A stretch of 64,000 nucleotides of DNA from Methanococcoides seepicolus. GTDB lineage: Archaea > Halobacteriota > Methanosarcinia > Methanosarcinales > Methanosarcinaceae. Both the position numbers and the translations under genes were made by a program. The notes beneath the pieces are model-generated. The model made no database searches. It was given only the letters and a program-made list of their open reading frames with translations, and was not told the origin of the DNA. Positions 52,582 to 62,016 of the stretch are shown in pieces. Positions within the stretch are counted from its first letter, which is position 1, and each line of letters starts with the position of its first letter. Location: NCBI RefSeq assembly GCF_023684405.1, contig NZ_JAGSOI010000007.1, forward strand, positions 1-64,000, read 5' to 3'.

Positions 52582-53538
52582 TTATTGCTCCTCTGCCAGT
52601 GCAAAATGGGCCAGTAGAGCATCGAGCTGTATCCTTTCATTGGCACCTTCAGTGAGCCTGAAATCGACCTCACCGATCATATCCATCAAGGCTACCAGTT
52701 TCTTACCGGAAACATCCATATCAAAGATGGCACGATATATCTGCCCTACAACATCTTCCCCTGAAAGACCTTTTTCGAGCATTAAAGAATCAAGTTTCTT
52801 GCGTGCAGATATGAAGTTCCCTGAAAGAGCTGTTTTCAAAAGTTCGGCTATCTCTTCCGGATGAGCGGTCGCAGTTATTCTATAGATCGCATCCTTGTGA
52901 ATGGTGGTATCGAACAATGCTGCAGCCTGAAGTGCATTTATTGCTTTCCTCATATCACCCTGTGCAACATACTTCAAAGCATCCATCCCATCATCGGCGA
53001 TGGTAAGGCCCTCTTTTTCAGCCACATGGCGACATCTTTCACCAACGGAATCATCTGCAAGGTGTCGGAACCTGTAAACTGCACATCTTGACTGAATTGG
53101 TTCGATTATCTTTGAAGAGTAATTACAGGAAAGAATGAAACGACAGTTACTGGTATATTTTTCCATTGTACGGCGCAAAGCGGACTGTGCATCAGATGTC
53201 AATGCATCGGCTTCATCAAGGAAGATTATCTTGAAATCCGCACCACCAATAGGAGAGGTTTTAGCAAAATTCTTGATCTTGGTCCTGACCACATCGATAC
53301 CACGCTCATCCGATGCATTAAGCTCTGTGAAGTTCTCACGCCAGTCATCTTTAAAAAGTTCCCTTGCAATTGAGACTGCAGTGGCGGTCTTGCCTACTCC
53401 CGGAGGACCTGAGAACAATAAGTGAGGAAGATTTCCAGACCTTACATAGGATATCAGCCTTTCAGTTGTCTCTTTTTGACCTACGACATCTTCAAGCTTA
53501 AAAGGCCTGTATTTTTCGATCCATATCTCTTCTTTTAT
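52582..53538 (-). CDS. rfcS: Replication factor C small subunit (apparent ATA start)
   Basis: A 318-residue clamp loader AAA+ ATPase. Walker A is [11 protein letters not shown], Walker B contains DEAD, and the sensor/arginine finger segment has SRC. The open frame has no ATG until residue 41 (FSGPPG), but the usual RFC N-terminus [20 protein letters not shown] is in frame. It is preceded by GGAGGG, six bases before an ATA codon at 53536-53538, and a stop precedes that. It loads the PCNA clamp. ATA may be the real start or an altered ATG. Confidence 0.9.
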   Translation of the reverse strand: MKEEIWIEKYRPFKLEDVVGQKETTERLISYVRSGNLPHLLFSGPPGVGKTATAVSIARELFKDDWRENFTELNASDERGIDVVRTKIKNFAKTSPIGGADFKIIFLDEADALTSDAQSALRRTMEKYTSNCRFILSCNYSSKIIEPIQSRCAVYRFRHLADDSVGERCRHVAEKEGLTIADDGMDALKYVAQGDMRKAINALQAAALFDTTIHKDAIYRITATAHPEEIAELLKTALSGNFISARKKLDSLMLEKGLSGEDVVGQIYRAIFDMDVSGKKLVALMDMIGEVDFRLTEGANERIQLDALLAHFALAEEQ

Positions 53539-53700
53539 TTAGAACCCTCCATTCAATTGCGAATTGGATTAACGATGCAGGAATAAGGTTGATAATACTT
53601 TTTAATCTTTCGTGAGAAAGACCATAGTTCATAAAAAATAAACAAAGGTCATGTGCAAGATGCACATGAAAATTGAAATTGAGACCGGAAAGATCCGGAC
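53539..53700. other. Gap between rfcS and the DUF4870-like gene
   Basis: A 162-bp region with the ribosome site GGAGGG for rfcS at its left end. An inverted tract (GTGCAAGATGCAC, 53651-53663) forms a short hairpin past the 53701 gene on the minus strand. No gene is seen. Confidence 0.3.
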
Positions 53701-54033
53701 TCACTGGTAAACATAGTTGTATGCGATCCTTCCAATGACAGGTACTTTGAGCCTTGAACCTCTCCATGCCATGAACATGAACAATGCCCAAAGGAAAAGG
53801 GAAAAGAAACCTGCAAAATCTGCAAGTAACCAGCCAACGTATGGAACCCATGCAATGAGGAAGACGATCGCAGTAAGGACCATGAAGACCATTGCTGACT
53901 GAATTGCATGGAAACGAACGAACTTATTCTCCTTTTCAATGAAAAGGAACAAAACACCGGTCATCCAGAATCCAAGATAGCACAATACCGCCACAATGTT
54001 CTCGTTGAGTCCTATAGAAGTCTTATATGTCAT
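53701..54033 (-). CDS. DUF4870-like small membrane protein
   Basis: A 110-residue protein with three helices (VAVLCYLGFWMTGVLFLFI, MVFMVLTAIVFLIAWVPYVG, LLADFAGFFSLFLWALFMFM). The pattern KENKFVRFHAIQS is typical of DUF4870/Tic20-like small membrane proteins. It follows rnfB by 12 bp and could belong to the rnf transcript. Function unknown. Confidence 0.7.
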   Translation of the reverse strand: MTYKTSIGLNENIVAVLCYLGFWMTGVLFLFIEKENKFVRFHAIQSAMVFMVLTAIVFLIAWVPYVGWLLADFAGFFSLFLWALFMFMAWRGSRLKVPVIGRIAYNYVYQ

Positions 54034-54045
54034 TCAACTCACTCC

Positions 54046-54843
54046 TTATCTCATTTCAATACAGTTCTGTGGACATTTCTCTACACAGATTCCACAAGCA
54101 GTACACTTATCCTGATCGACCTCTGCAAGGAACTTCGTGACCTTGATAGCATCTTCAGGACAGTTCTTCTCACAGATCTTACAGCCAATACATCCGACTT
54201 CACAGACAGCCTTTACGGTCTTTCCTTTGTCATGTGAATTACACTGGACATGAACTTGCTCAGAGTCCTTTGCAAACATCAGTATATCGTTCGGACATGC
54301 TTCGAGACAAAGACCACAGCTTGTACAGAGGTTCTTGTTCACAGATGGAAGGCGGTCCTCGCCAATAAAAATAGCATCGAATGGACACGCGCGAACACAA
54401 GTACCACGGCCCATACAGCCGTAATTACAGCCCTTTTCACCGTCTGAAAGCATGATAACAGCAGTACAATCTTCAATACCGACATAATCGAACCTGTCGA
54501 CACAGCGGATGCCACCACCACATCTTACATATGGATATTCCTTCTCGGATTCTGAAACTTCCTGACCAATGATCACACCGATCTCCTTAGTGGTATCAAA
54601 ACCTCCAACAGGGCAACCATCAAGAGGTGCATCTTCAGCAACTACCTTCTCTGCAAAGTCCGCACATCCCGCATAACCACAAGCACCGCAATTTGCACCT
54701 GGCAGGATCTCAACAACTTCCTCAACAAGAGGATTTGTCTCGACCTTGAACAACTTTGATGCCACGATCAGCATGATACCTATCACAAGGCCAAGACCAC
54801 CAAGGGTGGCCATTGCCTGGATTATCAATGTAGTCAGACTCAT
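54046..54843 (-). CDS. rnfB: Rnf complex subunit RnfB
   Basis: A 265-residue iron-sulfur protein. One N-terminal membrane helix is followed by the CGACGYAGCADF cluster motif (Fe-S near the membrane), then four ferredoxin-type motifs (CMGRGTCVRACPFDAI, CTSCGLCLEACPNDI, CKICEKNCPEDAI, CTACGICVEKCPQNCI). It receives electrons from ferredoxin and feeds the membrane subunits. It is last in the rnf set and overlaps the rnfA stop by four bases. Confidence 0.95.
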   Translation of the reverse strand: MSLTTLIIQAMATLGGLGLVIGIMLIVASKLFKVETNPLVEEVVEILPGANCGACGYAGCADFAEKVVAEDAPLDGCPVGGFDTTKEIGVIIGQEVSESEKEYPYVRCGGGIRCVDRFDYVGIEDCTAVIMLSDGEKGCNYGCMGRGTCVRACPFDAIFIGEDRLPSVNKNLCTSCGLCLEACPNDILMFAKDSEQVHVQCNSHDKGKTVKAVCEVGCIGCKICEKNCPEDAIKVTKFLAEVDQDKCTACGICVEKCPQNCIEMR

Positions 54844-55430
54844 AAGGGGATCACTCCAAAGTAGTTAACAAATGCCATAGACAGCATTGTTGCAATAAGG
54901 AACGCATGCGGCAAACCACGCATTGATGACGGAACGTTCACAAGGGTAGTCCTTTCCCTGATACCGGACATCATCAACATCACCAGGGCATAACCAATAC
55001 CTGCTGAAACACCGAAAACGACACTCTGAATGAAAGAGTATTCATTCAGAACATTGAGCAATACTACACCGAGAACTGCACAATTTGTCGTAATAAGAGG
55101 CAGGTAGATACCAAGGGAACGATAAAGTGATGGGACATTCTTCCTTACAACGAACTCTACAAGCTGTACAAGTGCTGCAATTACCACAATGAAGCTAATA
55201 AGATCAAGGAACTCTAGTTTTAGTGGAACAAGCACAAAGTTATAGATAAGGAAGGACACGGTCGCTGCCAGTGTCATTACGAAAATGACAGCTCCGGACA
55301 TGCCCGCAGCACTCTTTGTATCCTTGGTCACACCTACAAAGGAACACAGACCAAGGAACTGTATGATAAGGAAGTTCTTGATGAACACACCATCCATGAA
55401 TATCTGGAAAAGACTTACATCAGCAGCCAT
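54840..55430 (-). CDS. rnfA: Rnf complex subunit RnfA
   Basis: A 196-residue membrane protein of six helices. It has FLGLCSFVGVTKD and TTNCAVLGVVLL, whose cysteines hold a [2Fe-2S] cluster between RnfA and RnfE in solved structures (family knowledge). It pairs with RnfE. ATG 55430 overlaps nothing and follows the rnfE stop by one base. Confidence 0.9.
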   Translation of the reverse strand: MAADVSLFQIFMDGVFIKNFLIIQFLGLCSFVGVTKDTKSAAGMSGAVIFVMTLAATVSFLIYNFVLVPLKLEFLDLISFIVVIAALVQLVEFVVRKNVPSLYRSLGIYLPLITTNCAVLGVVLLNVLNEYSFIQSVVFGVSAGIGYALVMLMMSGIRERTTLVNVPSSMRGLPHAFLIATMLSMAFVNYFGVIPL

Positions 55431-55431
55431 A

Positions 55432-56043
55432 TTAGCCACCCCTTGCAAGCTTCTTTGCTCTTCTGTGATTTACTATTGCCATGAGAATACCTATTGTCAA
55501 AAATGCTCCCGGTGACAGGATCATAAAGGTTATCGGATTGATAGGAATGCTTACAAGCTGAGTTCCAAAGATCGCGAGACCACCGGTTCCGAGAAGCTCC
55601 CTTATCCCACCGATCAGTACCAGCACAAGAAGGAAACCTGCAGAACTTCCTAAAGCATCGATCAATGAATAGAACATATTGTTCTTATTAGCATAAGCTT
55701 CCGCACGACCGATGATGATACAGTTCACGACGATCAGGGGAATGAACACACCTAATGCCGCATACATCGGCGGGAAATAAGCTTCCATGACCATCTTGAC
55801 AATGGAAACGAATGTTGCTATTATCAAAATGAATATCGGCAATCTTACAGAAGCAGGAATTTGCTTTCTCAGACCTGAGATCATAAGGTTGGAACAGATC
55901 AGAACAAATGCTGTCCCTGCGGACATACCGATCGCATTGTCAATGGATGTGGTAACTGCCAGTGTAGGACAGAGACCCAATACCAGACCAAATATAGGAT
56001 TATCTTTTGTAATTCCACGAATAAATTCACTTAAGGGATCCAT
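55432..56043 (-). CDS. rnfE: Rnf complex subunit RnfE
   Basis: A 203-residue membrane protein homologous to RnfA. It has FGLVLGLCPTLAVTT and VVNCIIIGRAEAYAN motifs with the matching cysteines. I chose ATG 56043 with GGAGGTG five bases before. Its frame extended to 56094 would overlap rnfG. Confidence 0.9.
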   Translation of the reverse strand: MDPLSEFIRGITKDNPIFGLVLGLCPTLAVTTSIDNAIGMSAGTAFVLICSNLMISGLRKQIPASVRLPIFILIIATFVSIVKMVMEAYFPPMYAALGVFIPLIVVNCIIIGRAEAYANKNNMFYSLIDALGSSAGFLLVLVLIGGIRELLGTGGLAIFGTQLVSIPINPITFMILSPGAFLTIGILMAIVNHRRAKKLARGG

Positions 56044-56056
56044 ATCTACACCTCCG

Positions 56057-56629
56057 TTAGGCCTCTGCCATTTTAATGTCTCCAACCTGTTCATTCAGGG
56101 CATCAATTACTGCCTGCGAGGATATCGTAGCACCTGTGATAGAATCAATAGCTCCACCTGATTTTGAAAGGCTGAGATCTGCAACCTTCACATCGGTGAA
56201 CTGGCTCTTGAAGGGGTCATCCGCGATCTTTGAACCAAGTCCGGGAGTCTCAGTGTGAGCCATGATACCTATACCGGTAATTGCATTGAACGAGGAATCA
56301 ACGCCACCTGCCACTTCGATCATACCCTGAGCACCTACTTGTTTTCTGAAGAAAGCATACCCTACGAGATTACCGGAACTATCCTTTGCACGATAATAGA
56401 GGATCTCCTTGTCACCTTCGTCATTTATGACAGTATCGCCATAGATTGCCTCGAACTCTGCTGCTGAGGGCATGATCTCTGCAAGGGTAGAAGTCCTTGC
56501 TTCCGCGTAGTTCTTCTTCAGTTGTTCATTCGTAGGCACAAATGTCACAGCCAGAAGGGCTGAAGCAATGACCGAGATCAATACCAATTTGCCTATAATT
56601 ATTACAATATCTTTGTTGGAATCAGTCAT
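56057..56629 (-). CDS. rnfG: Rnf complex subunit RnfG
   Basis: A 190-residue protein. One N-terminal helix (LVLISVIASALLAVTFV) anchors a periplasm-like domain with the flavinylation site DSITGAT near residue 165, where ApbE attaches FMN to Thr. It passes electrons to MmcA in methanosarcinal archaea (known for relatives). The start overlaps rnfD by eight bases. Confidence 0.95.
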   Translation of the reverse strand: MTDSNKDIVIIIGKLVLISVIASALLAVTFVPTNEQLKKNYAEARTSTLAEIMPSAAEFEAIYGDTVINDEGDKEILYYRAKDSSGNLVGYAFFRKQVGAQGMIEVAGGVDSSFNAITGIGIMAHTETPGLGSKIADDPFKSQFTDVKVADLSLSKSGGAIDSITGATISSQAVIDALNEQVGDIKMAEA

Positions 56630-57551
56630 CTAAGAACACCTCCAGACGGTCCTTGAAAGGTACCTTTGAAACAATACTCCTGTACTTACGCTGTAAGAAT
56701 GTCTCGGTACCATATGATGCCGGAAGGGTATTGTTATCGATCAGTGAAGCAACACAGTTTGCAAGGAACAGACCATAGAAAGTCCCATCCACATAATTTG
56801 CAAAGTGTCCATATACAACTACAAGAACACCACAAACGATACCATAGATCACACGACCGTTCTTTGTCGTGGGTGAAGTTGAAGTATCAGTTGCTATGAA
56901 AAGAACACCAAACACTACAACCCCAAGAACAACATAGGACAGACTGTCACCCAGTAAGAAGGCAAGCAGTACCGTTGTCACAAAGAAAGCCACAGGAATT
57001 CTCCATTCGATGTACCTGCGGAAGATAAGGACTGCACCTGCCAGTAAAATGAATAAAGGTGACACTCCAGCCATTACCCCTGCCCCGTTCTCAAGAACCA
57101 GCTCAAATAAGGCACTTGTCTGAGGATAGGATGCAGGAGCCATTATTGAACCCCATGCCAACGACAGGAAGAGCCATGCCGCGAGGACTGGATTGAAAAC
57201 ATAGGAACCAATGCCCCCAAAAGCATGCTTTCCAATACCAACAGCAAAAACAGTTCCTATCATAGGGATCCAGAGGGGAACTTCCGGTGGAATTATCATA
57301 GCTACCATCAGACCGATCAACACTGCATGTCCGTCGGCGATAGTTATCTTCTGGCCAAATGCTTTTTGTATAGCTGCTTCGGTCGCTATCGCTGCAAAGA
57401 TACTTGCAGCCACCAGCCCTATGGCAGGAAGACCGAACAAATATACGGACAAAAGGACTACAGGCATAAGAGCAAGGACCTTTGCCCACATTATCTTCTT
57501 AAAAGTGATATTCTCTTTCTTATGAGGTGGAGCTGAGATCGTAAAGGTCAT
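56622..57551 (-). CDS. rnfD: Rnf complex subunit RnfD
   Basis: A 309-residue membrane protein with about eight helices. The ATDTSTSPTTKNGR segment contains the usual covalent FMN site. GGIGSYVFNPVLAAW and PASYPQTSAL are typical RnfD signatures. It moves ions together with RnfA/E while carrying electrons. It starts 1 bp before the end of rnfC's stop region. Confidence 0.95.
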   Translation of the reverse strand: MTFTISAPPHKKENITFKKIMWAKVLALMPVVLLSVYLFGLPAIGLVAASIFAAIATEAAIQKAFGQKITIADGHAVLIGLMVAMIIPPEVPLWIPMIGTVFAVGIGKHAFGGIGSYVFNPVLAAWLFLSLAWGSIMAPASYPQTSALFELVLENGAGVMAGVSPLFILLAGAVLIFRRYIEWRIPVAFFVTTVLLAFLLGDSLSYVVLGVVVFGVLFIATDTSTSPTTKNGRVIYGIVCGVLVVVYGHFANYVDGTFYGLFLANCVASLIDNNTLPASYGTETFLQRKYRSIVSKVPFKDRLEVFLDD

Positions 57552-57552
57552 A

Positions 57553-58914
57553 TTAGTTACCTCCGCTACAGCCGCATCCTAATTTCAGATTCGCAGGAGA
57601 TTCCTTTGAAGAAAGGTCTTCATATGCATTTTCAATGGAATTCTTTGCATATCTGATAAGCTGTAACAAATGTATCTTTGAAGGACAGACAGCTGAGCAT
57701 CTGCCACATTCCACACAATTCAAAATATTCATCTGGCGACACTCATCGAAACGACCCTGGTCTGCAAAAGCAGTTATCCTGCTTGGAATAAGGTCCACAG
57801 GACAAACATCCGCACATCTTGCACAGTGAGTACAGTCAATTGACACGTCCCTTATGACCTCATCTGCGGACAAAACCGTAATAGAAGTTGTCATCTTGGT
57901 AACCGGGACATCATCGGTGTACTGTGCCACACCTGTGACAGCACCATTTGCAATGAGTTTGCCCGTTTCACCCATGTAACCACCACATGCATCGATAACA
58001 TCCTTGAAAGGAGTACCGATCTTAACAAGGATCTTCTTTGGGCTATTGACCTTGCCGGAAACGGAAACTACTGTTTCTATGTACGGTCTGCCTTCGTGCA
58101 CTGCATCATACAATGCCTTTGCAGACTTCACACCACAGATAGCAACACCTACATCAGTAGGATCACAACAGAAAGAAACTCTTCTTCCGGTCAGATTATA
58201 GGTCAAAAGGTCAAGGATCTTCTGACCATAAATGCGTTCCTGGGAAACCACTATGATATCTGAGCCCATGTCCTTGAAGTAATAGCTGAGTTTTCGCTTA
58301 CCCATCAAAGGAGCAACTGTCAACAACTTACCATCGACCCTCAGGTGGTCAAAAGCATTAATTGACTCAAGGTCATCATTTCTTAGCACAACCGCACCTT
58401 TTGAAGCCCCTGCGGCCTTCATCAGCAACTTCAAAGCATCGATCATCTGGGAGGCATACTGTGCAGATGTATCATAGTGCCCGCCAATCCATTCCGAAGA
58501 AGTTGCGTTTATCAGAACTGTATCGATCTGCTTCCCTTCCGGCCTCAGGACCTTATGCGTAGGAGTGCCATAGTGTTCTACGATACCAGCACCCTTGATC
58601 ACATCCACGAGTTTAGATGCAGAAACATCCTTTACCGGTGTAAGATCAACACATTCGACATCTTCAGTCGGCTGTATGATAACACTGTTCACTTTTGTTC
58701 CATTTGGATTAGCAGCCTCTTCGATAGAGATAACCTCTCCGCAAACACTTGAATGGACGGAAGCCGAATCATAACAGTCACAATCCCCGATCTTCTGTCC
58801 CATTGACACCATATCCCCTTTGCTCACAAGAGGTGTACAAAGACACCCATCGTGCTGTTTAAGAGGAATTATGATCTTTTCAGGGATCTTTTCCATAACA
58901 TATACATTTGTCAC
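57553..58914 (-). CDS. rnfC: Rnf complex subunit RnfC
   Basis: A 453-residue protein. An N-terminal biotinyl-lipoyl-like domain (CLCTPLVSKGDMVSMGQKIGD) leads into the SLBB and complex-I-51kDa-like parts. The C-terminal two cluster motifs are CTHCARCADVCPVDL and CVECGRCSAVCPSKI. I chose GTG 58912-58914 because GGAG stands eight bases upstream; the frame extends to 58950, within mmcA. Family members in bacteria bind NAD; in methanogens the role differs, as ferredoxin electrons go to MmcA and methanophenazine. Confidence 0.95.
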   Translation of the reverse strand: MTNVYVMEKIPEKIIIPLKQHDGCLCTPLVSKGDMVSMGQKIGDCDCYDSASVHSSVCGEVISIEEAANPNGTKVNSVIIQPTEDVECVDLTPVKDVSASKLVDVIKGAGIVEHYGTPTHKVLRPEGKQIDTVLINATSSEWIGGHYDTSAQYASQMIDALKLLMKAAGASKGAVVLRNDDLESINAFDHLRVDGKLLTVAPLMGKRKLSYYFKDMGSDIIVVSQERIYGQKILDLLTYNLTGRRVSFCCDPTDVGVAICGVKSAKALYDAVHEGRPYIETVVSVSGKVNSPKKILVKIGTPFKDVIDACGGYMGETGKLIANGAVTGVAQYTDDVPVTKMTTSITVLSADEVIRDVSIDCTHCARCADVCPVDLIPSRITAFADQGRFDECRQMNILNCVECGRCSAVCPSKIHLLQLIRYAKNSIENAYEDLSSKESPANLKLGCGCSGGN

Positions 58915-58927
58915 GACAATCAACTCC

Positions 58928-60397
58928 TTAGAAAGCAGGCTCCCTTTCAACCTCAGAAGGCTTTGCCCCAGGAATGGTCACGCCAATATCCTTTAATGTG
59001 AAATCAGTTGGAGGGTCGGTCTGTGCAGGATCCGAAATGAACCCTATGGACTCCCAATCGATAGCATTTGCAGTTGAACCATGACAATCCGCACAAGCAA
59101 GAGGATCTGCAAGACCTACTTCCGAACTTGCGACATTATGGCTCAGCTTGTAGTAAAGCTCAACTGTTCTAAGAACCGCATTCGGATAATCTGCATTACC
59201 ATCGATGTCACCATCAAAGCTTTTCATCTCATCGGCAGTTACAACACCATCATCATTGGAATCTGCAGCCTTAACATCTGACACAGGTATCGCATCACCA
59301 ATCTCATTGCTGGTGTCCGGGGAACTGACGATCTCACTGTTAATGCCAGCATCCCACCAGATACCCGTCACAACATTGAACGGTTCAAGAAGAACACCAT
59401 CTTCGCCCCTACCATCACTGGCAGGCAACTCATGCCCTTCAACTCCATTGGACCATGCAAGAACCGGTTCGAAGCTATCATCCTTATAGGAATCAGCCCT
59501 TTCCCCATTCGACCAGTCAAATGAAGCAAGTGGGGTCACACCACCAAGATCTCCGCCCGGAAGGGCTGGAATATGACAGGACTCGCATGCCACGGTCTCG
59601 TGTGCATCGACTATAGGTCCATGTGAAATACCTTCATGGCAACCAGGGTCATCACAGCTCTTCGTTTCTGCCTCGAGCTCATGAATATTTTCAAGGTCTT
59701 GCTTAACGAACATACTGGACTGGGAGATCTCATGACATTCCACGCAATTGACATCTGCATGTGCATCGAATTTATGGTAATCCTCTGATGCCCATGTAAC
59801 AGCAGTGGTCTCCACATCTGTAACATGACAATTAGAACAGGATTCCTTGACAGGTGCACCATTAACAGAGTCGTGGAATAATAACAACAATGGCAGTGGG
59901 GTCACAGCATTTCCCACGTAAGTGATCTTACGGATAGTATCCTGTTGCACCTTAACATTTGCAGATTCCATTGCTGCAGCATTCGCATCTTCAAAATTTC
60001 CTGCAGTAAAGAACTCAGCACGAGCATCAAAATCATATTCGCCATACTGTTCATGACAGATCATACAATCTGCATCTACACCATACTTTTCAAGTTCTCC
60101 GCCACCTGGATGATAAGCTCCAAAGTTCTTCACCCATTCATCCTCACCTTCGACCTCGATATCAAAATTTGTCAATGGGTCCCATTCCCCAATATCCCTC
60201 TGGATATGAGTATTGGTAGCCACATGATCAGGTGCTGTAAAGTGACAACCACCACAGCTTGAATCGGACCATTCTCCCTCGGTCATATAGTGAGTAGCAA
60301 TAGCTTCATTACCACTATATCCCATGCTGGCAAAAACACCTGCAAAAGCAAAGATGAAAATAGCAGCTCCTAATAGAATTATCTCTAACCTTGCCAT
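58928..60397 (-). CDS. mmcA: Multihaem cytochrome c MmcA
   Basis: A 489-residue exported protein with an N-terminal anchor (IILLGAAIFIFAFAGVFA). It has six CxxCH sites (CGGCH 48, CMICH 111, CSNCH 187, CVECH 218, CESCH 271, CADCH about 447) and one CxxxxCH (CDDPGCH, 248), thus seven haems. The CxxxxCH site is also seen in known MmcA relatives. It accepts electrons from RnfG and passes them to methanophenazine or outside acceptors. It needs cytochrome c maturation genes from elsewhere. Confidence 0.95.
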   Translation of the reverse strand: MARLEIILLGAAIFIFAFAGVFASMGYSGNEAIATHYMTEGEWSDSSCGGCHFTAPDHVATNTHIQRDIGEWDPLTNFDIEVEGEDEWVKNFGAYHPGGGELEKYGVDADCMICHEQYGEYDFDARAEFFTAGNFEDANAAAMESANVKVQQDTIRKITYVGNAVTPLPLLLLFHDSVNGAPVKESCSNCHVTDVETTAVTWASEDYHKFDAHADVNCVECHEISQSSMFVKQDLENIHELEAETKSCDDPGCHEGISHGPIVDAHETVACESCHIPALPGGDLGGVTPLASFDWSNGERADSYKDDSFEPVLAWSNGVEGHELPASDGRGEDGVLLEPFNVVTGIWWDAGINSEIVSSPDTSNEIGDAIPVSDVKAADSNDDGVVTADEMKSFDGDIDGNADYPNAVLRTVELYYKLSHNVASSEVGLADPLACADCHGSTANAIDWESIGFISDPAQTDPPTDFTLKDIGVTIPGAKPSEVEREPAF

Positions 60398-60409
60398 AAA
60401 AATCCCTCA

Positions 60410-60811
60410 TTAATCCTGCGCCACGTCCTCCAATTCTTTGAGCACGACCTCAACGATGGTCGATAAGTGCTGTTTCTCCAGAACGTTCAGTTCATCAGAA
60501 ACATACTTGTGCAGCTCAAAGCTTTTGGGAATTTCACGCACATTAAAATCGAAAATTTTGTCTAAAAGTCCTTTCTTTGGAGTTATACCCAAAAAGTTAA
60601 CATCCAGGCGATTTCCAACCTTATGTGCCTTCACTTCGATCTTGTCCAATAAAGAACCAGACTTGACATAGATCATCTTATGATCAGCACCAAAGTTCTT
60701 CTCAATCCCTTTCCAGCCATACTCTTCAATGATCTGATGGATAGCAACTGCGAGGTATTTGTCCTTCCCAACAATACCTCCCGAAGCTATTCCTACATTA
60801 GAATCACTCAT
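60410..60811 (-). CDS. Conserved protein first in the mmcA-rnf operon
   Basis: A 133-residue soluble protein with ASGGIVGKDKYLAVAIHQII, SGSLLDKIEVKAHKVGNRL and SDELNVLEKQHLSTIVEVVL. It has no cysteine and no membrane helix. ATG 60811 is followed 12 bp after its stop by mmcA, so they are co-transcribed. Its position suggests an assembly or regulatory role. Family unknown to me. Confidence 0.6.
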   Translation of the reverse strand: MSDSNVGIASGGIVGKDKYLAVAIHQIIEEYGWKGIEKNFGADHKMIYVKSGSLLDKIEVKAHKVGNRLDVNFLGITPKKGLLDKIFDFNVREIPKSFELHKYVSDELNVLEKQHLSTIVEVVLKELEDVAQD

Positions 60812-60912
60812 ACTGACACTTCCTAAATGAATAATAATTAACATTTAACGGATTAATATAATTGTCAGAATCATTGATTACCAATATTTATATGTTTCGA
60901 AATAAGCTTAAT

Positions 60913-61965
60913 ATGAAGCACATCCATCCCTACGCCATGGACACAAGAGCCGCTTTATTGTTTGTATTAATCGTTATAGTTTCAATATCATTTACACAGT
61001 TATATAACGAACAAGAGAGTGATTTGTTCCAAAATAGCCCTATATTTTACACCGACAGTCGCAGTATAATGGACACCACGGTTACGGCTGCAATTTATGA
61101 TTCTGACACAGAGCATGCGGTACAAACTGTGGACAAAGCTTTTGAGAGAATTGCCCAAACAGACGAACTAATGAGCAGTTATAAGAATGATAGCCAGCTC
61201 ACCATACTAAATGAGAACAACAGACTTGAAGACCCTTCAGAGGAACTATTGTTCGTAATTAGCCGTTCCACATATTACTCCAACATAAGCAACGGTGCAT
61301 TTGACATAACAATAAAACCGATACTCGACCTGTGGTCAGGCAAATTCAGTCCCGGCGGAACTTACAAGCCACCAAGCCAGGAAGAGATAGACACCACACT
61401 GGAACTTGTTGACTACAAAAAGATAGTCATTGAAGAAAATACCATCTCCACAGAACCCGGAATGAAGATCGTTCTTGGAGGTATAGCAAAAGGGTATGCT
61501 GTTGACCAGGCAATAGGATCACTTATCGATGACGGAATAGAAAGCTGCTTTGTGGATGCCGGCGGAGACGGGCGTTATATCGGCGTAAAACCAGATGGAA
61601 GCAGCTGGACCGTAGGGTTACAGAACCCTGACAAACAAGGCGAGTTCATAACTGTCATACAACTGGAGAACATGGCTGTTGCCACAAGTGGGAACTATGA
61701 ACGATATTTCAGTGATGCTGCAAAAGTATCCCATATATCCGACCCAAGAACAGGATATTCATCCCAGGGACTCATAAGTGCAACAGTTATCGCAGAGACC
61801 ACAATGGATGCAGATGCACTTGCAACCACAGTGTTCGTACTCGGTGAAAAGGAAGGTTTGGAGCTTATCGAGAGCCTTGAAGATATCGAATGCCTGATCA
61901 TCACATCAGATAAAAGGATACTTCAGTCCAGTGGATTCACAACATACGAAAATACAGAGATCTGA
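60913..61965 (+). CDS. apbE: FAD:protein FMN transferase ApbE
   Basis: A 350-residue protein. The N-terminal hydrophobic helix (LLFVLIVIVSISFTQLY) anchors it outside the membrane. ApbE motifs are IVLGGIAKGYAVDQAI, FVDAGGDGRYIG, HISDPRTGYSSQG and TTMDADALATTVFVLG. It attaches FMN to Thr in RnfG and RnfD. It is divergent from the mmcA-rnf operon with about 100 bp between. ATG 60913 lies 25 bp after a TATA-like TATTTATATG, suggesting a leaderless mRNA; an upstream frame from 60862 is less likely. Confidence 0.9.
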   Translation: MKHIHPYAMDTRAALLFVLIVIVSISFTQLYNEQESDLFQNSPIFYTDSRSIMDTTVTAAIYDSDTEHAVQTVDKAFERIAQTDELMSSYKNDSQLTILNENNRLEDPSEELLFVISRSTYYSNISNGAFDITIKPILDLWSGKFSPGGTYKPPSQEEIDTTLELVDYKKIVIEENTISTEPGMKIVLGGIAKGYAVDQAIGSLIDDGIESCFVDAGGDGRYIGVKPDGSSWTVGLQNPDKQGEFITVIQLENMAVATSGNYERYFSDAAKVSHISDPRTGYSSQGLISATVIAETTMDADALATTVFVLGEKEGLELIESLEDIECLIITSDKRILQSSGFTTYENTEI

Positions 61966-61972
61966 CATCAGT

Positions 61973-62009
61973 GAAGGGGTATGAAATACCACACCTTCCT
62001 TCTTTTTTT
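61973..62009 (+). terminator. Terminator after apbE
   Basis: GAAGG (61973-61977) and CCTTC (61994-61998) enclose GGTAT/ATACC. CTTCTTTTTTT follows. Confidence 0.65.
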
Positions 62010-62016
62010 ATATAGC

